DNA from: Entomospira nematocerorum
Lineage (GTDB): Bacteria > Spirochaetota > Spirochaetia > WRBN01
Length of the DNA: 64,000 bases
Reading direction: 5' to 3'
Assembly (NCBI RefSeq): GCF_028748105.1
Contig: NZ_CP118168.1
Coordinates: 806,001 to 870,000 of the forward strand
The translations under genes were made by a program, and so were the position numbers. How positions within the stretch are numbered: the stretch's first letter is position 1; every line of letters begins with the position of its first letter. The notes beneath the pieces were generated by a model. That model made no database searches, had not been told where the DNA came from, and saw nothing but the letters and a program-made list of their open reading frames with translations. This document shows, in pieces, positions 43,682-53,619 of the stretch.

Positions 43682-44440
43682 CTAGAATAGTTTTGTTAGA
43701 ATTTCAACACCATGATCCGTTAGCGCAACAGTATGCTCAAAATGTGCAGAAAGGGATCCATCCTGTGTATAGACAGTCCATTTATCTTTTTTGTCAATAT
43801 ACACTTCTGCTGTCCCAAGATTAACCATGGGTTCAATAGCTAAAACCATACCCTCCTTGAATCTTGGATTAGGACCAAAGCTGGGATAATCATGAGCTAT
43901 TTGAGGGTCTTCGTGTACAGCTAATCCAACTCCATGCCCGCAAAAATCATGGACAATCCCATAGCCTTTTGGCTTAAGAAATGCAGAAATTGCTTTGCCA
44001 ATATCTTGAATACGACCGCTCGTCATATTGATGGATTGAATACCAATCATTAGAGACTCTTCGGTATCAGAAAGTAAACGTTCTACCTGCGATGTTGGTG
44101 TTCCTATAACAAAACTAACAGCTTTATCGCTAAAGTAACCATTTAATTCTAATCCAAAGTCAATGCTCACAATATCGCCTTCTTGAAAAGGAGTGTCTGT
44201 GGGAATACCGTGTATAACTGCATTATTGATAGAAATACACATTGCTGTCGGAAATCCACCATGAACTCTAAAAGATGGGGTTGCGTTATATTTTTTTGCA
44301 AAGGTTTCAGCCCAGTTATTAATCGCAATTCCGGTATTGCCAACTTTAATCAGAGGTTGTAACTCTTGGAAACTTTGTGCTAAAAGATGACAACTGGTAC
44401 GTATACCTTCAATTTCTTTTTTATTTTTGATCTTTATCAT
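43682..44440 (-). CDS. map: Methionine aminopeptidase, type I
   Basis: The 252-aa enzyme removes the N-terminal Met from new proteins. Metal ligands are visible: Asp in SIDFGLELNGYFSDKA, His in DFCGHGVGL, Glu in LAIEPMV and the last Glu in HFEHTVALT. Length is standard. It lies between the TPR protein and dgt in a minus-strand group. The ribosome binding site (AAAGGA) is 13 nt from the ATG, slightly far. Confidence 0.94.
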   Translation of the reverse strand: MIKIKNKKEIEGIRTSCHLLAQSFQELQPLIKVGNTGIAINNWAETFAKKYNATPSFRVHGGFPTAMCISINNAVIHGIPTDTPFQEGDIVSIDFGLELNGYFSDKAVSFVIGTPTSQVERLLSDTEESLMIGIQSINMTSGRIQDIGKAISAFLKPKGYGIVHDFCGHGVGLAVHEDPQIAHDYPSFGPNPRFKEGMVLAIEPMVNLGTAEVYIDKKDKWTVYTQDGSLSAHFEHTVALTDHGVEILTKLF

Positions 44441-44465
44441 AAGTATTAATGAAAATCCTTTAACT

Positions 44466-46079
44466 CTATTTTATTCGGCTAAGTTTCTGCAAAATTTGAA
44501 GTGCAAGGGAATTATCTTCATCGTGACGTAATGCCTCCCTTGCGGCTGTTTCAGCTAAGCTATGACGATCATCTAAGAGATATACTTCTGCTAGCTTTGC
44601 TTGAATCATAGCAAACTTTGTGGCATTAAAGTGACTGGGATGCATGCCTCGGTAGAGGGCAGCTGCAGAAATGAGACTTTGAATGGCCTGCTCTATATCA
44701 TAATTCATTGTCATAATAATCGCTTGGTTATATAAATTTTCCCAAGATGGTCCTGCCTGTGCTATTAAAGAACTTGCCCCCTTAAAGTCTTCATTGAGTG
44801 CATAAATCAATGCTTGATATTCATCGATCCATGAGGTGTTTTCCCCTTTAAATCGTTCTATAATGAGCTGTGCGTCCATAAAATTTTTTTGTCCAAGCAA
44901 GAACCAGATCATATATCTTGCCAAGTCATCATTGAAAGGATCATGGTTAAAGAGATCCCATAGTTTACTGCTAATGGTTTCGAGCTGATTTTCCATTGTA
45001 AATTCATTGAGCCAAAATAGATATACATATGCATTGTTGGGGAATTTTTGGATGAATGATTCTAATTGTGCTATAGCAACTCTTGTATTGGGCAGACGTT
45101 CTGTAACGGCTAGAAGAAGGCGGTATTCATCAGAGAATTGATTAAATCCTTGTTCCAGTAAGGCTAGAACAGAGTCCTGTGAGTTAGGATAGAATTGTTC
45201 CGTTAGTAGAGCGACATTCAGCCATGGAATGGAGCTATACTGGGGATCTAGAGATAATGCTGTGCGATACAGCTCTAAGGCAATAATTGGGTTATCTCGT
45301 TTGAGATGTAAATCAGCAAGGAGTAAAATACTTTCGATATTGTGTAATTGTGCAGGGGGAATCGTATTCAGAAGGTCAAAGGCTTGATCGTAGTATCCTA
45401 GTTCGTAAGCTAGAATAGCTCTTTTGGTTATTGGAATTTCTTGACTCATGATAAAGAAAGGTAGGAGAGTTCGTGCTTGGTCACTTTTTCCCTCTCGTAA
45501 TAGGAGAAGAGCACTATTAAAATAGAGAATAGGCTCATTTAGAAGCTTTGCTATTTCTAAGTAATAAGAGGAGTTGAGCTGACTCAATAATGCTTCTTCT
45601 GCCGCACTAAAAGGAGATTCGCTTTGAGAGAAAAGATTGACAAGGATAGCACGTGATCGGATATCTTTAAATCTTAAGTCATAAAGACTTTTTTCTGCAA
45701 GGGCTCTAGCTGGCTTAGGCTTATCGTTTTCAAGTAAAGCAAATACGTGAAATGCTTTAAAATCTTCACGATCTTTGTATGCATTGATAGCTAGCAGGCT
45801 CTCTTTTTCTAAATAAGTAAAGTCATTTGTGTGTGTTCCAACTTGGAAGACTCTAGATAATATTCGGAGTCGATCATAAGCACTTAGTCCACGGCGATTG
45901 ATGCTTTTTAAATATTGTGTGGCTTGACGATATTCTGACTGACTAATCGCAATATCAGTGTAATAAAGAAGTTCATTAATGTTATTATTGCCCATGATTC
46001 TAAAGAAAAAAGACCAAACACCATAGAGAACTAATAAAACTAATAAAAAATAACCTATTTTAATGGGCGCATCACGCAT
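44466..46079 (-). CDS. Membrane-anchored TPR protein
   Basis: The 537-aa protein has one N-terminal membrane segment (about 8-29) and then roughly 500 residues of helical repeats, with typical TPR spacing such as ALELYRTALSLDPQYSSIPW and AETAAREALRHDEDN near the end. No catalytic motif is seen. It is probably a periplasmic scaffold anchored in the inner membrane. It lies downstream of the SurA-like chaperone but behind a 22-bp hairpin, so co-expression may be reduced. Confidence 0.75.
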   Translation of the reverse strand: MRDAPIKIGYFLLVLLVLYGVWSFFFRIMGNNNINELLYYTDIAISQSEYRQATQYLKSINRRGLSAYDRLRILSRVFQVGTHTNDFTYLEKESLLAINAYKDREDFKAFHVFALLENDKPKPARALAEKSLYDLRFKDIRSRAILVNLFSQSESPFSAAEEALLSQLNSSYYLEIAKLLNEPILYFNSALLLLREGKSDQARTLLPFFIMSQEIPITKRAILAYELGYYDQAFDLLNTIPPAQLHNIESILLLADLHLKRDNPIIALELYRTALSLDPQYSSIPWLNVALLTEQFYPNSQDSVLALLEQGFNQFSDEYRLLLAVTERLPNTRVAIAQLESFIQKFPNNAYVYLFWLNEFTMENQLETISSKLWDLFNHDPFNDDLARYMIWFLLGQKNFMDAQLIIERFKGENTSWIDEYQALIYALNEDFKGASSLIAQAGPSWENLYNQAIIMTMNYDIEQAIQSLISAAALYRGMHPSHFNATKFAMIQAKLAEVYLLDDRHSLAETAAREALRHDEDNSLALQILQKLSRIK

Positions 46080-46148
46080 GCCTTTGGTATCCTTTTGGTA
46101 CTTTTAAATTTCTGACCGCTGTCTTTATTATCGGCAATATGTGAAATT

Positions 46149-46198
46149 TTCTAAATGATCAAAGAGAGACAACTAAGTCTCTCTTTGATCATTTAGAA
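46149..46198 (-). terminator. 22-bp perfect hairpin between the SurA-like and TPR genes
   Basis: Arms 46149-46170 and 46177-46198 are exact complements with a 6-nt loop. On the transcribed strand AAATTTC, not a T-run, follows, so it could be an mRNA-stability or attenuation element rather than a simple terminator. Confidence 0.55.
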
Positions 46199-46214
46199 TT
46201 ATATGTTTAATTCG

Positions 46215-47267
46215 TTATACAGGATTTTTAATTCCTTTTTCCCAGCCATCCCACATGTTTTCGTTGATATTGATCGTAGATTGTTCACGCATGCTTTTAA
46301 GCAGTGCTTCAACATCCTTCTCAAAGTATTCCATTTGTAGTTGCTGGAATACTAACTCACGAACACTCATTTCTGGGTTAAAGGGATTGCGATCTTCAAG
46401 TGTAAGGAGCTTTTCTTCTTCACGATCAGTAATTTTGAGAATATGATATCCTTGAGAGGTACTTACTACTTGTGAAATTTGACCAGGCTTCATAGAGAAT
46501 ACCGTATTCATGAATTCATCTCCAAGAAAACTACGAGCATCTGGACTATCTGTAATAGGTCCTAAATAGCCTAATGCTTGACTACTATTGGGATCTTCAC
46601 TATATCGTCTAACAGCTTGCTCAAATGTGACTCCTCCAGCTGTGATTTGGCGATGAACATCTTGTGCAGTCTGTAATTTTTTCCTTTTATCATCAGCACT
46701 TAAACCTTGGGTGTCAAAAAAGATATGTGATACACCCACTCGAGTAGAGAGAATGAAATTCTTTTTATGATCCGCATAAGCTTTATCAATTTCTGCATTG
46801 GTAGGGTCACGCGGTTTAATTTGACTTACAACATAGTTTTGTTTTGCAATTTCGCGTCTCATATGGAACATCATATCATCCCAGCTTTGCTCCTTTGCAA
46901 GTGGACTAGAATTGTATTGTTCTTTAATGAGAGCCAAGCTAAGTCCTGCAGGTATCTGTCCTAGTTCTTGAAGTTTTTGAATAACATCAATATCACTAAC
47001 ACGAATATTAGCACGATCAGCGGCTTGCATTACAATGATATCATTAATCATGCTCTCTAAAATCATTCTTCGCTCTTCACCGGATAACGCTCTGCCCATA
47101 CGTGTTTGTGCTAATTTCAACGTCTTTTTATACTCCGCTTCAGAGATCGTCTCTGCCTTTAAATAATTAATTGTGACGAGTGTTTGCGTCGACAGAGACT
47201 GACTATAAATGGAAGAAACTAATGTCGTAAGCATTGCAAACAAAGCTATTTTTTTTAAAATTGTCAT
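46215..47267 (-). CDS. SurA-like parvulin peptidyl-prolyl isomerase
   Basis: The 350-aa exported protein has a signal peptide (cleavage near SIYSQ), a SurA-type N-terminal helical domain (about 25-160; RRMILESMINDIIVMQAADR) and one parvulin domain (about 165-270; SHIFFDT, FEQAVRRYSEDPNSS, LGYLGPI, GYHILKI). It is a periplasmic chaperone/isomerase for outer-membrane protein folding, for which the barrel proteins at the window's start would be natural clients. It follows secG. Confidence 0.9.
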   Translation of the reverse strand: MTILKKIALFAMLTTLVSSIYSQSLSTQTLVTINYLKAETISEAEYKKTLKLAQTRMGRALSGEERRMILESMINDIIVMQAADRANIRVSDIDVIQKLQELGQIPAGLSLALIKEQYNSSPLAKEQSWDDMMFHMRREIAKQNYVVSQIKPRDPTNAEIDKAYADHKKNFILSTRVGVSHIFFDTQGLSADDKRKKLQTAQDVHRQITAGGVTFEQAVRRYSEDPNSSQALGYLGPITDSPDARSFLGDEFMNTVFSMKPGQISQVVSTSQGYHILKITDREEEKLLTLEDRNPFNPEMSVRELVFQQLQMEYFEKDVEALLKSMREQSTININENMWDGWEKGIKNPV

Positions 47268-47323
47268 AGTGAATACCTTATTATTTATCCTTTCTTGAAG
47301 AGGCTACAGTATTACCTGCGATA

Positions 47324-47731
47324 TTACTCTGTTACTGAACCAAATCCAATGGCGCCATCTCCATTTTTTTCTTGATTAAAGTTTAAGTCAAATCCAGAAG
47401 GTTTACCTGGTTCTTGTGTATTATCTTCTTCACTGGAATCCAGTACTTGTTCTAGAAATAATCCTTCTTCAGCGGGAATAGAAAGATTTCCGAGAGGATC
47501 TCTTGGTTTTACAAGAAGAGCATAACCTAGTGCACTTACGAAGAAAAAAATGGCTACTGCACTCGTTATGTGCTGCAAAATATTGCCCGAACGAGACCGA
47601 AAAGGTGATGAACTACCCGCAAACAACCCTCCAATACTATCCCCTTGATCATCTTGGATAACAACAAGTAAAATCAATAAAATAGCACTGAAAACAAACA
47701 GACCTAATAGTAAATTGCTAATAACACCCAT
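47324..47731 (-). CDS. secG: Preprotein translocase subunit SecG
   Basis: The 135-aa protein has two membrane segments (about 5-25 and 55-75) with the SecG motif between them (GGLFAGSSSPFRSRSGNIL), and an acidic cytoplasmic tail. SecG assists SecYE-SecA protein export. The ATG at 47731 is preferred with GAGAG 8 nt upstream; a TTG lies two codons earlier. It is 19 nt downstream of tpiA, a common pairing. Confidence 0.9.
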   Translation of the reverse strand: MGVISNLLLGLFVFSAILLILLVVIQDDQGDSIGGLFAGSSSPFRSRSGNILQHITSAVAIFFFVSALGYALLVKPRDPLGNLSIPAEEGLFLEQVLDSSEEDNTQEPGKPSGFDLNFNQEKNGDGAIGFGSVTE

Positions 47732-47750
47732 ATACAAATCTCTCTTAATT

Positions 47751-48503
47751 TTATTTATTATAGTTAACTAACGCTGCAAATGAATCTGGTTTGAGACTTG
47801 CTCCACCAACAAGCGCACCATCAATATTAGGCTTGCCCATAAGCTCTTTGACATTTTCTGGATTAACACTTCCACCATATTGAATAATAACTTTCTCTGC
47901 AATTGCTGGTGAATACATGCTACCTAGAACGCCACGAATATAGGCATGAACTTCTTCTGCTTGCTCACCAGTAGCAACTTTACCCGTTCCAATAGCCCAT
48001 ACTGGTTCATAGGCAATGACAACGTTTTTGAGTGCATCAGCAGAGATGCTATCAAGCCCTTCTTTTATTTGTGCTTCAATGATAGATAAAAACTTACCGG
48101 ATTCTCGCTCTTCTAATGTTTCTCCGACACAGTAAATAGCAAGGAGGTCATGCTGTAGAGCTAGAGATATTTTCTTGTTAATAAGTTTGTTTGTCTCCTG
48201 GAATATTTGTCTACGTTCGCTATGTCCAAGAATAACTGCAGAGACACCAATATCCTTCAGCATGAGAACACTAGTCTCTCCTGTAACAGCACCGGCTTCA
48301 ATATCTGCCATGTTCTGCGCTGCAACTTTGATATTACTATCTTGTGTTAGTGATGCTACAATCGGGAGACTTACAAAGTTAGGTGCAACAATGATATCAT
48401 TACTACTATCCTTTACTAGTGGTAGTAGGGCGTTGATTAATTCCTTGGCTTCGCTTGGAGTTTTGTTCATTTTCCAGTTACCAGCAATTAGGGTTTTTCT
48501 CAT
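47751..48503 (-). CDS. tpiA: Triosephosphate isomerase
   Basis: The 250-aa glycolytic enzyme interconverts DHAP and GAP. It begins RKTLIAGNWKMNKT (catalytic Lys), with catalytic His in ILGHSERR and Glu in VIAYEPVWAIGTGK, and the phosphate loop YGGSV. The ATG at 48503 follows GGAGGATAAA, so an in-frame start four codons earlier is rejected. It lies upstream of secG on the minus strand. Confidence 0.97.
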   Translation of the reverse strand: MRKTLIAGNWKMNKTPSEAKELINALLPLVKDSSNDIIVAPNFVSLPIVASLTQDSNIKVAAQNMADIEAGAVTGETSVLMLKDIGVSAVILGHSERRQIFQETNKLINKKISLALQHDLLAIYCVGETLEERESGKFLSIIEAQIKEGLDSISADALKNVVIAYEPVWAIGTGKVATGEQAEEVHAYIRGVLGSMYSPAIAEKVIIQYGGSVNPENVKELMGKPNIDGALVGGASLKPDSFAALVNYNK

Positions 48504-48592
48504 TTTATCCTCCATTGATTATTGATCTTCAAATTTTAATTTTTTGCAATAAAAAGATATGTAAAAATCTTTTATGCTAAGTATAACTTAAT

Positions 48593-49627
48593 TTAATCTT
48601 TAGTACAAGCCCTTGGAATATTTTCAGAAATTTCCGATAAAAGCTCTTGAAATAGCGTGTCTATTTCAAGTTTAGTTTGAGCTAATACTAATAACTTTCG
48701 GTAATGAGCTAATAGCGCAGTACCACGAGCATACTGGGCAAGATGCTTTTTTATTTCATTGATAGTATATCGCTCACCCAGGTATTCCAAGCTAAGAAGA
48801 TAGTGCTGATAGGCGATGTACATGTTTTGATGTGGATCCAATGCTTTATATGATCCGTGCTCTAAAAGATCTCGAGTTTCCTGGAAAATAGTTGGGTGGC
48901 CAATACTTCCACGTGCGATCATCGCTGCATCTACATTGGTCTGTTCAAACATATCTCGAATTTGCTCTGGAGAGTGTAGATCTCCGGAGGCACAAATGAC
49001 TGCTTCAGGAAATGTCTCTTTCAATTTTTTTAGATATTCCCAGTTAGCTTCACCACTGTATCCTTGTGCGCGTGTTCTTGGGTGCAGTGTAATCATATTA
49101 CATCCAGCTGCTAAGGCCAATTCTGCAATTTCAAGATAGTTGAGACTCTCTTGATTCCATCCACTGCGGAATTTTGCGGTGACTGCAATGTTTTTAGGAA
49201 TTGATTGTCGCATGAATGATAAAATTGCTTTTAGTTCTTGGGGTCGCTGAAGAAGAGCCGAGCCAGCTCCACTCTTATTAACCTTTTGAACTGGACACCC
49301 AATATTTAAATCGACAATACTGGGTTTAAAGGCTATAACGTGTTCCATACTTGACTGTACAGCCTCAAGATTACCGGAGAATATTTGGAGCACAAGATGC
49401 TTTTCGCCTGGATAGGGTGCCATAATTTGCTGGGTTTTTTCTTTTTCTCCACGCCATAGAGCTTCACAGCTAGACATTTCAGCATAGGCTAAATTGGCTC
49501 CCTTATCCATGGCAATTTGACGAAATGCACGATCAGTATAGCCAGCCATGGGAGCCAAGATTAAATTTCCCTCTAGTTTGATTGTTCCAATTTGTAGGGG
49601 CTTATAGTATTGTGTTGTTGGTTTCAT
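48593..49627 (-). CDS. dus: tRNA-dihydrouridine synthase
   Basis: The 344-aa FMN enzyme reduces uridines in the tRNA D-loop. Motifs: NLILAPMAGYTDRAFR, LNIGCPVQKVNKSGAGSALL with the catalytic Cys, HPRTRAQGY, and MIARGSIGHP. It most resembles DusB. The ATG at 49627 lies just after the tatD stop, with GAGGT upstream; an in-frame ATG at 49702 lies within tatD and is rejected. This start predicts co-translation with tatD. Confidence 0.92.
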   Translation of the reverse strand: MKPTTQYYKPLQIGTIKLEGNLILAPMAGYTDRAFRQIAMDKGANLAYAEMSSCEALWRGEKEKTQQIMAPYPGEKHLVLQIFSGNLEAVQSSMEHVIAFKPSIVDLNIGCPVQKVNKSGAGSALLQRPQELKAILSFMRQSIPKNIAVTAKFRSGWNQESLNYLEIAELALAAGCNMITLHPRTRAQGYSGEANWEYLKKLKETFPEAVICASGDLHSPEQIRDMFEQTNVDAAMIARGSIGHPTIFQETRDLLEHGSYKALDPHQNMYIAYQHYLLSLEYLGERYTINEIKKHLAQYARGTALLAHYRKLLVLAQTKLEIDTLFQELLSEISENIPRACTKD

Positions 49628-49634
49628 AGCTACC

Positions 49635-50420
49635 TCACTTGGGAATAGATATTTGAAAGAAGCGTTCTGCATTTTCAAATAATATTTCGGCCACGTATTC
49701 AACTGATTCGTTACGAAGTCCAGCTAGATATTCAACGGTTGTATGGATAAATTCTGGTTTTGTTCGTACATCCTTATACAAGGTTGGTTTCATAAATGGT
49801 GATTCTGTCTCAACGAGAATACGATTCAGGGGTAAGACTATCGCACTTTTATGAAGATTATATGAATTTCTCCATGTAAGATTTCCGGCAAATGAGATGT
49901 ATAGATTATCAAATCGACTTATTGCTTCTTGTGCAAAAGTAGGATCTTCACAGAAGCAGTGTAAAACAGCACCTTGTTTTGGCATATAGGAGCCGAGGAC
50001 ATCAAGAATATCATTGTTGGCATTTCTATTGTGAATAATGGCAGGCTTATTATTGCGATCAGCTAGTTGAAGGTGCTTAATGAAAAGTTCGATTTGCTGA
50101 TCCCGACTGCCAGTTTTCTTCATGTAATCTAATCCTGTCTCGCCAACAGCTACGACTTTATTCCAGGTTAAAATTTCTTCAAGTTGTTCCTGCCAGTCTT
50201 TCGATTTATGTTCTATCTCTGTGGGGGATATTCCTGCGGCAAAAAATAAATTGGAGCTATCAGCTAGCTCTTTATATAATTTTTTAAAATCAACTAAATT
50301 ATTGCATATACTAATGATAGCATCTACTTTAGCATGCTTGGCACTTTTGAGAATAATGAGACGTTCAATTGTATCCTCTACAATTAGTCCTATGTGAGCG
50401 TGTGTATCAAAAAATCGCAT
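49635..50420 (-). CDS. tatD: TatD-family metal-dependent DNase
   Basis: The 261-aa amidohydrolase-fold protein shows the metal sites: FFDTHAHIG at the start, AVGETGLDY (Glu), HNRNANNDIL, LHCFCEDP and LVETESPF. The family has 3'-5' DNase or D-aminoacyl-tRNA deacylase-like roles. GAGGTTACATTT precedes the ATG. It is followed after 7 nt by dus and may belong to the operon carrying smr and the Bat genes. Confidence 0.9.
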   Translation of the reverse strand: MRFFDTHAHIGLIVEDTIERLIILKSAKHAKVDAIISICNNLVDFKKLYKELADSSNLFFAAGISPTEIEHKSKDWQEQLEEILTWNKVVAVGETGLDYMKKTGSRDQQIELFIKHLQLADRNNKPAIIHNRNANNDILDVLGSYMPKQGAVLHCFCEDPTFAQEAISRFDNLYISFAGNLTWRNSYNLHKSAIVLPLNRILVETESPFMKPTLYKDVRTKPEFIHTTVEYLAGLRNESVEYVAEILFENAERFFQISIPK

Positions 50421-50473
50421 AAATGTAACCTCTTTTTATCGCTGATGTATGTAAATCACTATTATATACCCCT

Positions 50474-51034
50474 CTAAATAGCTAAAAGTTTGAGGATGAC
50501 ATGACAAGCTCCTGATTGCCCTTCATGATACCCTGCTTGTGTAACTTTTTTGACTCGCTTGTCTTGCTGTAAATAGGGAATGGTTTTTTGCCGTAAAATT
50601 CCACCTTCCACAGAGGATCGCTTACCTTTGCCATGGATAATACGTACAGCTATAATCCCATCGTGTTGACATGTAGTGATAAAGTGATCAATACGGGTTT
50701 TTGCCTCATTCCATGAGAATCCATGTAGGTCTAGTTCACGTTCTGCTTTGAGATTATTGACCTTTTGGTGTTTCGCTGGATTATAAGCATTAGATTCATC
50801 TTTTCTTTCAATAGTTGGAAAGTGCTTGAGCCACTCTTCCATACTGTATATAGAATTTGATGATTCTCTAGTTTTATGTGTACGACATTGAGTTGATTCT
50901 CCTTGCGAGAGGTGAGAACTGCTATGTTTCTTAGTTGCATGTACTTTTCTGGTATGTGTATAAGAGTTGTAATGCATGCTTCCTGGGGGATAGAGCTCAA
51001 GCGCTTGCTCCATGAGTGACATCTTTTTTTTCAT
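50474..51034 (-). CDS. Smr-domain protein
   Basis: The 186-aa protein has a basic, low-complexity N-terminal half and a C-terminal Smr domain (about 95-186) with ELDLHGFSWNEA and RIIHGKGKRS. Smr domains are found in MutS2 and as stand-alone nucleases acting on DNA or on mRNA of stalled ribosomes. Its ATG directly follows the BatD stop codon. The N-terminal half has no recognisable domain. Confidence 0.88.
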   Translation of the reverse strand: MKKKMSLMEQALELYPPGSMHYNSYTHTRKVHATKKHSSSHLSQGESTQCRTHKTRESSNSIYSMEEWLKHFPTIERKDESNAYNPAKHQKVNNLKAERELDLHGFSWNEAKTRIDHFITTCQHDGIIAVRIIHGKGKRSSVEGGILRQKTIPYLQQDKRVKKVTQAGYHEGQSGACHVILKLLAI

Positions 51035-53044
51035 CTATTTTTTATTTACCATCCAAATATGTTCATTAAGAACCCAGCCCTCCCTTGTCTCTCGATCGCT
51101 TAGTTGTACGTATCCACGACCTATGCCACCAACGAAGAGGACATCTCCACGAAGAAGATTTTCACCGTAGGTTGCCCGTTCATCAGGGATACGTAAAGCC
51201 TTCACGTTCTCTACAACGATAGCAATTGTAGGTTGCCTTCTGTGTAGACTATAGAGAGAAGTAAGGAATAGACTTGTTACTAGTAATAAATATATCATAC
51301 TTTGAAGCCATGTCAATGGTTTTTTAGCGATTATTATTGGCAGAATAACGAGGATGATGCTAAAAACCCAGAAGATCGTGACAAAAATACGATGCTCTAA
51401 CCGACGATCTTCTACTAAGTGTTCTAGATTTTCTTGTATTAGGGCGTCACGAAATAACTTGGAGAGAGGTGCAAGCTGTGATGCTTGCAAAAGATAATAG
51501 CGTTTTTCAATATTATTGTGTAAGTGCTGATGGGCAACTGCTAAGTTATATGATAAAGCACCTTGCAGGGGGTAGGTGGAGAGTTCTTGTTGCATACGTT
51601 CCATGAGGGTAATCGCTGTTTCCCATTGTCCTTGGTTGAGAGCTTGCTGAGCTTGTTGTAGTGTGAGATTATTCGTTGGCCATTTATGCGTCGTGAATAG
51701 GAACAATGCCAACAGTGGCCACGTATGACTAAAAAATTGTAGCGATTTACGCTTTTTTTTACGAAAGACAATACAGATGAACAGGTAGAGTAGTATCCAT
51801 ATGAAAATAGCTATTAGATAGGGTTTCATGGTGAGATCACCATTAAAATCTAAGAAACCACTCATAGAAATATGGGGTATATAAGTATGTGATTGGATAG
51901 GAATTTTTTTATTAATAAAGGTGATAATCTGCTCACCCTCTACTTGGTAGGAGTTTGCTTCTGGATCAAACCACTGAAATTCCTCTAACGATATTTGTGC
52001 ACTACTATAATCATAGATAGATAGTAAATAAATATCCTCCTGGTATCCTGTATAACCACGAGCGCTAGGTTGCATAAAGTGGACACTATCTTTATGAATC
52101 AGTTTCATGCCATCATAAGATAGGGATGGAAGGGTCACTAAGTGAAGGGAACCTTCACCACTAAGCTGTATCCGTACGCGTAGTAAATGAGAGGGATCTG
52201 GGGGATCATAGAGTAGTCGGAGTTTGAAATTACCAATAGCATTTGCTTGTAGCTGTGTCGGCTGTGGCAAGGGCAGTGGTTTTACATCAATAAAAACAGG
52301 ATCGCTGCGGAAGGGAATGCCATTAATATTAATTGAAACCTGACTGATTTCTTTTTTTCCTATTGATCCTGCAAAAAATAGCCATTTACCTAGGCGCAAA
52401 GCTGGAAGATTGTTATACTCCGTTTTTTGTACATATGTTAGCGTTTCTTCCATAATGAGTCCAGATGTCTTAATTATAGGAGTACTTGCTACGCTCCAAT
52501 GTTCATCAATATAGATAAATAGAAGCTCTGCTTGAAAGCTTTCACCTTGATATAACGTCTTGGGAATACCGTTCCATATGAGCTGCGGTGCTTGTTTACC
52601 ACGTTTTTCTATGGATGTTACTTCGATATAAAAGGGGGCAATACGACTATACTCATTACGTGTACGTACAGCAAAACTGTTGATAGAGATAGCCCCCTCT
52701 CGTTTTGCTTGAAGGACATATCGATACTCTAAAGTAGCGCCTTCTTCCGTATGCTTAATGGCAGGAGTGGGACCCTGTAGGATTTGCAAATCATTATCTG
52801 GAAAGTCTGATGGGGCTAGTAAATGACTATTTGTCGTGTATGCAACAGGAAAGACAAGCGTTAATTCAAACGGAACATCTCTATAGATACGCTCTTGATT
52901 TAATCGATAGAACCCTGTGGTAAAATTTTCCTCATGCTCACTAATACTTACTTCAGCATACACAAACGGTATACTCAAGAATGAGAGACCTATATATTGT
53001 AAAACTAAGAGGACAATATTTAGATATCGTCGGGATCTAGCCAT
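51035..53044 (-). CDS. batD: BatD-like protein with TPR and SH3 tail
   Basis: The 669-aa protein has a signal peptide, a long beta-rich periplasmic part (to about 400) typical of BatD, a membrane segment near 405-425, a TPR-like stretch (about 465-550), two more hydrophobic segments and a C-terminal SH3-like domain (about 605-669; VKALRIPDERATYGENLL, GYVQLSDRETREGWV). The TPR/SH3 extension is beyond minimal BatD. Its start overlaps the TPR gene by 25 nt, with AGGAG 5 nt from the ATG. Bat proteins support envelope stress tolerance; mechanism unknown. Confidence 0.85.
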   Translation of the reverse strand: MARSRRYLNIVLLVLQYIGLSFLSIPFVYAEVSISEHEENFTTGFYRLNQERIYRDVPFELTLVFPVAYTTNSHLLAPSDFPDNDLQILQGPTPAIKHTEEGATLEYRYVLQAKREGAISINSFAVRTRNEYSRIAPFYIEVTSIEKRGKQAPQLIWNGIPKTLYQGESFQAELLFIYIDEHWSVASTPIIKTSGLIMEETLTYVQKTEYNNLPALRLGKWLFFAGSIGKKEISQVSININGIPFRSDPVFIDVKPLPLPQPTQLQANAIGNFKLRLLYDPPDPSHLLRVRIQLSGEGSLHLVTLPSLSYDGMKLIHKDSVHFMQPSARGYTGYQEDIYLLSIYDYSSAQISLEEFQWFDPEANSYQVEGEQIITFINKKIPIQSHTYIPHISMSGFLDFNGDLTMKPYLIAIFIWILLYLFICIVFRKKKRKSLQFFSHTWPLLALFLFTTHKWPTNNLTLQQAQQALNQGQWETAITLMERMQQELSTYPLQGALSYNLAVAHQHLHNNIEKRYYLLQASQLAPLSKLFRDALIQENLEHLVEDRRLEHRIFVTIFWVFSIILVILPIIIAKKPLTWLQSMIYLLLVTSLFLTSLYSLHRRQPTIAIVVENVKALRIPDERATYGENLLRGDVLFVGGIGRGYVQLSDRETREGWVLNEHIWMVNKK

Positions 53045-53619
53045 TCTGGCTCCTGTAACTCAACGCCAAGAAAGATGGTATTACGGCGTTTTAGATAATC
53101 TAATTGTCGTTGGTTAATAGGTGATTGTGGTGTAGGTGCAGTGGATTTATTAGATTCATTTTGACGAAATAAGGCAATTTGTGCCAGCTCTAGGTTAATT
53201 TTTGCATTAATATCTTGACTATGTAAGAGAAGAGCATGCCGGAAATGTTCAATCGCACTTGCATACTCTCCAAGTTGGTAGTATACAACCCCTCTATTGT
53301 AATGTGCTTGACTTTGAATAATTGGTGAATCGTGATGCTGTGCCTGAATCCACATCTCCTGAGCTGCTTCGGCCTCTCCTAGTGCATGATAAAGAGAGCC
53401 AAGATTAAAGTATACGATTTCCTCTTGATACTCCAAGGATAGTGTCTCAAAATAGTGCATGGTCGCCTCATGATACCGACCTTGTTCATAACGATAGTTT
53501 CCAATGATAACCTGCCACATGGCATAAGGCTTGCTACAAGAGGATGTATAGATAGGATACACTATTACGAAGAAAAGAGAGATTATATATCGTCTCGTGC
53601 GCCAAATATTCTTGTCCAT
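53020..53619 (-). CDS. BatC-like TPR protein, possible lipoprotein
   Basis: The 199-aa protein has an N-terminal hydrophobic segment ending IYTSSC (Cys27 or so may be lipidated) and two to three TPR units (YFNLGSLYHALGEAEAAQEM, YNRGVVYYQLGEYASAIEHF). It lies between BatB and BatD, the place of BatC. It overlaps BatB by 37 nt and BatD by 25 nt; AAGGAG is inside BatB. It probably scaffolds the Bat complex in the periplasm. Confidence 0.82.
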   Translation of the reverse strand: MDKNIWRTRRYIISLFFVIVYPIYTSSCSKPYAMWQVIIGNYRYEQGRYHEATMHYFETLSLEYQEEIVYFNLGSLYHALGEAEAAQEMWIQAQHHDSPIIQSQAHYNRGVVYYQLGEYASAIEHFRHALLLHSQDINAKINLELAQIALFRQNESNKSTAPTPQSPINQRQLDYLKRRNTIFLGVELQEPEWLDPDDI

